DNA of 9,234 nucleotides, from NCBI GenBank assembly GCA_003527165.1, contig DPSI01000321.1, positions 868 through 10,101 of the forward strand, in the 5' to 3' direction. Below, piece after piece: positions 6,137-9,234 of this stretch. Source of the DNA: Pseudomonas sp. GTDB taxonomy: Bacteria; Pseudomonadota; Gammaproteobacteria; Pseudomonadales; Pseudomonadaceae. A program made the translations under genes and the position numbers. Each line of letters starts with the position of its first letter. The first letter of the stretch is position 1. The notes under the pieces are model-generated. The model ran no database searches and was not told the origin of the DNA. It saw only the letters and a list, made by a program, of their open reading frames with translations.

Positions 6137-7855
6137 TCAGCGGTGCGACGCGAGCGGTTTCGCGGCGTGGCTGGACGCTGCGGTGCCGTTCATTGCTTCC
6201 CCGATGGCAAGCGCGAGCTCCTCCAATCGATAAGGCTTGGCCAGCACGTAGACGCCTTCGTCAGCCGCGGCTTTTTTCGCCGCTTCGGCATAGCCGCTGG
6301 TGAGCAGAACCGGGATGTCGAGGCGTCTCGTGCGGATCTCCTGGGCCAACTCCACTCCGTTCATGCCGCCGGGCATCATCACGTCGGAGAACACGATATC
6401 CACGTCGCGCCCGTTTGCCAGCGCGCCCAGTGCCGCCGCGGCGCTGGCGGCGTGGGTCACGGTGAAACCCAGGTGCTGAAGCATTTCAGCCACCAGCGCC
6501 GCGACCTCCTCGTCATCGTCCACCAGCAGGACATTGCCGGCGGAGGCATTCGCCGGGGGCTCCATCTGATGGCCACCGGCCTGGCCTTGCTCGTCCGGTG
6601 CCGTGGCTGAGCGGGGCAGCAGCAGAATCACGCGGGTGCCTCGCTCGCACTCGGTGTCGATCCAGACCGTGCCGCCTGATTGCCGAGCAAAACCGTAGAC
6701 CTGCGCCAGGCCGAGGCCGGAGCCCTTGCCGATCTCCTTGGTGGTGAAGAACGGATCGAATACACGCCCGCGCAGGTCGGCCGGAATACCCGTGCCGGAG
6801 TCGGTCACCGCCAGGCGAACGAAATCACCGCGCCGGCCCCGCACATCTTCGTCAGGCGCATTCGAGGCCTGCAGCAGAATCGTACCGCCTTCAGGCATCG
6901 CGTCGCGGGCGTTGACTGCCAGGTTGAGGATCACCAGCTCCAGCTCGCCCGGATCGACTTCCACCGGCCATAGATCCGCGGCGAACTGCACGTTGACGTG
7001 CACGTCGCCGCGTAGGCTGCGGTCGAGCAATTCACGCATCCGGCTGATGCGATGGGCAAGATCGACCGGTTCGGGCGCCAGCGATTGCCGCCGGGAAAAG
7101 GCCAGCAGCTGACGGGTCAATGCCGCGCCTCGCTGTGCTGCCTGACGCATGCTCTCCATCAGACGCTGGCGCCGCTCGGGATCGGAACGGCGATCGAGCA
7201 TATCGAGTCCGCCGGCGATAACCATCAGCAGATTGTTGAAGTCATGGGCGATGCCGCCGGTGAGCTGCCCGATGGCCTCGATCTTCTGCGTCTGACGCAA
7301 GGTTTCTTCGATGTGGGCGCGCTCCTCCATTTGCGTGCGCAGCTCGACATTGGCCTGCTCCAGTGCCCGGGTACGTTCGACTACGAGCGCCTCGAGCTCA
7401 TGCGAGGCCCGTTCGCGGGCCTCGATCAATGCACGTACTTCGTACTGGCGAAGACGGCCGCGTACGGCCGCCTGAATGGCAGTGGTCAGGGTGATGCTCT
7501 GTACCGGGCGTTCAAGTAGCGAGACGTTGCGCAAGGCCGCGACCATTCGCTGGCGCCAGGCGATGACGGCCGGCTGCCGATGCTTACTGGTCAACACCAC
7601 GAAGGGAAAGTCGGACCAGGTAGGCTGCCGATCGACCCAGGCGCCAAGTGCCTGCAGATCCTGGCCGAACAGCGCCTCCTCGGCGATAAACACCGCATCG
7701 GTATCACGTTCGGCGCGCTCCAGCACCTCGGCGAAGCTGTGACACACCTCCGCGTTCATGCCGCTGCGGCGCAGCAGGTCGGCTGTCGTGGGGCCGTCCC
7801 GGCCGATGGGAGCGAAGACGACTACTAATGGGCTGTCGCGCTTAGGTGTCGTCAT
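6137..7855 (-). CDS. Soluble hybrid histidine kinase with degenerate N-terminal receiver and C-terminal receiver
   Basis: This 572-residue protein has no membrane segment, so it should act in the cytosol. Residues 8-130 resemble a receiver fold that has lost its phosphorylatable Asp: the beta-3 end reads AVFIAEEAL with E59/E60, while T89 and R116-P117 keep the positions of the usual Thr and Lys-Pro. A coiled-coil linker spans about 138-190. HisKA carries the phospho-accepting H204 (GIAHDFNNLL). The HATPase domain shows N311/N315, the DSGTGIP box (D352), DPFFTTK and GKGSGLGL. A full receiver follows at 440-556 with D446/D447, D491 (FSDVMMPGGMNG), T519 and K540. The start overlaps the end of the KaiC-like gene by 14 bp, so the two are translated together. 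There is no output domain, so phosphate probably passes to another protein or the receiver acts as a sink. The initial GRD and WSDFP motifs recall N-domains of related kinases. Confidence 0.93.
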   Translation of the reverse strand: MTTPKRDSPLVVVFAPIGRDGPTTADLLRRSGMNAEVCHSFAEVLERAERDTDAVFIAEEALFGQDLQALGAWVDRQPTWSDFPFVVLTSKHRQPAVIAWRQRMVAALRNVSLLERPVQSITLTTAIQAAVRGRLRQYEVRALIEARERASHELEALVVERTRALEQANVELRTQMEERAHIEETLRQTQKIEAIGQLTGGIAHDFNNLLMVIAGGLDMLDRRSDPERRQRLMESMRQAAQRGAALTRQLLAFSRRQSLAPEPVDLAHRISRMRELLDRSLRGDVHVNVQFAADLWPVEVDPGELELVILNLAVNARDAMPEGGTILLQASNAPDEDVRGRRGDFVRLAVTDSGTGIPADLRGRVFDPFFTTKEIGKGSGLGLAQVYGFARQSGGTVWIDTECERGTRVILLLPRSATAPDEQGQAGGHQMEPPANASAGNVLLVDDDEEVAALVAEMLQHLGFTVTHAASAAAALGALANGRDVDIVFSDVMMPGGMNGVELAQEIRTRRLDIPVLLTSGYAEAAKKAAADEGVYVLAKPYRLEELALAIGEAMNGTAASSHAAKPLASHR

Positions 7856-9234
7856 GCTCGTCTTTCATGAGGGGAGTGGCATCGCCGTTGTACTGCGGCG
7901 TGCCAGAGAATATACCGCTGAAGGCGGTCAGCGGTGGCCCGACCTTGATGCCAGACGCGCCAAGACGGAACTCCCGAAGAGTGTTTTCGTGGCGTCCGCT
8001 GCGCTTCTTGACCACCGACAACGCACGCCGGACAACGCCGGCATGTTCGAAATAGCGCAGCATGATAACCGCATCACTCAGGTAGCTGATATCGATGGGG
8101 GTATCCATCGGTCCCACCAGGCCATGCTGAGCCAGCACCATCACGCTGATCACGCCTTTCTGACCCAGATAACTCAGCAACTCATGCATCTGCAGCATCA
8201 GGAAGCGGCCGTCGGGCATGGCGTTCAGGTAGCCGTTGAGGCTATCCATCACCACCAGTTGCGCGCCGTGCTCCTCCACGCTGTGCCGTACGGCGGCAGT
8301 GAATTCACCGGGTGACAGCTCGGCGGGATCGACCTGCTGCAGATGCAACTGACCGTTGTCGATCCAGGGCTGCATATCCAGCCCGAGCGCCCGGCTCCTC
8401 GCCAGGAGCGTGCCGATGCCTTCATCGAATATAAAGAAGGACGCGTTTTCACCGCGTTTGCACGCGGCGGCGACGAAGCCCAGTGCCACCGATGATTTGC
8501 CGACCCCCGCTGCGCCTATCAGCAGCGCGTTGGTGCCGCGCTCCAGTCCGCCACCGAGCATCTGATCCAGCTCAGCGTTGCCGCTGGCGGTCAGTTCGCC
8601 CACGAATGGAGAATGATGTTCGGCAGCGATCAGACGCGGGTAAATCGCCAGACCGCCTTTTTTGATCGAGAAGTCGTGATAGCCGCCCCGGAACTGGATG
8701 CCGCGCATTTTGATCACGCGCAGGCGCCTGCGCTCGGCGCCGTAATCGATGGCCAACTGCTCAAGCATCACCACCCCGTGGGAAATCGAGTGCAGCTGCA
8801 GATCGCCGCTTTCGGAGGTTTGGTCATCGAGCAGGATCACCGTGCAGCGACGGGTGGTGAAAAAGTGCTTGAGCGCCAGTACCTGCCGGCGGTAGCGCAG
8901 CGGGCTTTGCGCCAGCAGACGCATCTCGGACAGGCTGTCGAAAATCACCCGGCTCGGGTTGGTCTCGCTGACACGGTCGAAGACCTGTTTGGTGGTCTCG
9001 CTCAGCTCCATCTCCGCCGGATGCAGCACGGTCAGCTCGAGTTCGGGATCAAGGGTGTCCTCAGCGGTCACTAATTCGAACACATCGATGCCTTCAAGCG
9101 TCCAGCCGTGTCGCTTGGCGACCAGTTCCAGCTCAAGCTTGGTTTCCGATAGCGTCACGTAGAGCACACGCTCGCCGTGGCGTACGCCTTCGAGGAGAAA
9201 CTGCAGGGCAATGGTGGTTTTGCCGGAGCCGGGG
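7842..9234 (-). CDS. KaiC-like double-domain RecA ATPase (5' end beyond window)
   Basis: 463 residues are visible and the reading frame stays open to the right edge. The GTG at 9167 is an internal codon, because P-loop residues PGSGKTT precede it in frame at 9213-9233. Domain 1 has that Walker A and Walker B Asp at 8937-8939 (VIFDSLSE). Domain 2 has its own Walker A GAAGVGKS (8493-8516) and Walker B Asp at 8244-8246 (VVMDSLNGY). Of the Glu pair that drives ATP hydrolysis in KaiC, domain 1 shows Ser-Glu-Thr (9141-9149) and domain 2 Asp-Glu (8421-8426). The phosphosite pair of cyanobacterial KaiC (Ser-Thr) aligns to Ser-Tyr (8082-8087). The C-terminal tail is short and acidic, unlike the longer KaiA-binding tail. 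It is probably a non-circadian signalling KaiC working with the downstream hybrid kinase. Some tens of N-terminal residues are missing. Confidence 0.93.
   Translation of the reverse strand, partial: PGSGKTTIALQFLLEGVRHGERVLYVTLSETKLELELVAKRHGWTLEGIDVFELVTAEDTLDPELELTVLHPAEMELSETTKQVFDRVSETNPSRVIFDSLSEMRLLAQSPLRYRRQVLALKHFFTTRRCTVILLDDQTSESGDLQLHSISHGVVMLEQLAIDYGAERRRLRVIKMRGIQFRGGYHDFSIKKGGLAIYPRLIAAEHHSPFVGELTASGNAELDQMLGGGLERGTNALLIGAAGVGKSSVALGFVAAACKRGENASFFIFDEGIGTLLARSRALGLDMQPWIDNGQLHLQQVDPAELSPGEFTAAVRHSVEEHGAQLVVMDSLNGYLNAMPDGRFLMLQMHELLSYLGQKGVISVMVLAQHGLVGPMDTPIDISYLSDAVIMLRYFEHAGVVRRALSVVKKRSGRHENTLREFRLGASGIKVGPPLTAFSGIFSGTPQYNGDATPLMKDEHDDT

Noticed and set aside
9165..9167. GTG as the start of the KaiC-like gene
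   Set aside because: The frame continues upstream to the window edge and encodes the Walker A residues PGSGKTT, so this codon is internal.

Overview
The window looks like a piece of a GC-rich gammaproteobacterial chromosome, most likely Pseudomonas or Stutzerimonas. This rests on codon use, strong G/C bias at third positions (which creates long false open frames on the opposite strand) and the type of proteins encoded. It was not confirmed by any database search. No tRNA, rRNA, CRISPR array, insertion sequence or phage gene was seen. There are six real genes, five on the minus strand and one on the plus strand, packed tightly.

Left block (1-3511): a two-gene TAXI-type TRAP transporter operon on the minus strand. 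A periplasmic binding protein (2120-3283) is followed by a fused 4TM/12TM permease (38-2041). A strong hairpin lies between the two genes and a perfect palindrome lies just past the permease stop. A 228-bp intergenic region separates the operon from a divergent AraC-family regulator (3512-4432). It holds a good sigma70-type promoter for the transporter, a CTGTCAA/TTGACAG inverted repeat made of two opposed TTGACA boxes, and two copies of a palindromic 11-mer in the regulator's leader. The layout suggests that the regulator controls the transporter, itself, or both.

Middle (4453-5994, minus): a secreted SGNH/sialate O-acetylesterase-like hydrolase, convergent with the AraC gene. Its best start is the ATG at 5994, not the upstream TTG at 6000.

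Right block (6137-9234, minus): a two-gene signalling operon. A KaiC-like double RecA-fold ATPase runs off the right edge, so its first few dozen residues are missing. Its end overlaps by 14 bp the start of a soluble hybrid histidine kinase made of a degenerate receiver, a coiled coil, HisKA, HATPase and a C-terminal receiver. The overlap implies coordinated translation and a shared pathway. No kaiA or kaiB is visible.

The observations most worth a second look are the KaiC/hybrid-kinase pair (altered phosphosite residues in KaiC, and a kinase input domain that has lost its phosphorylatable Asp) and the symmetric regulatory architecture between the transporter and the AraC gene. Nothing in the window proves a wholly new system.
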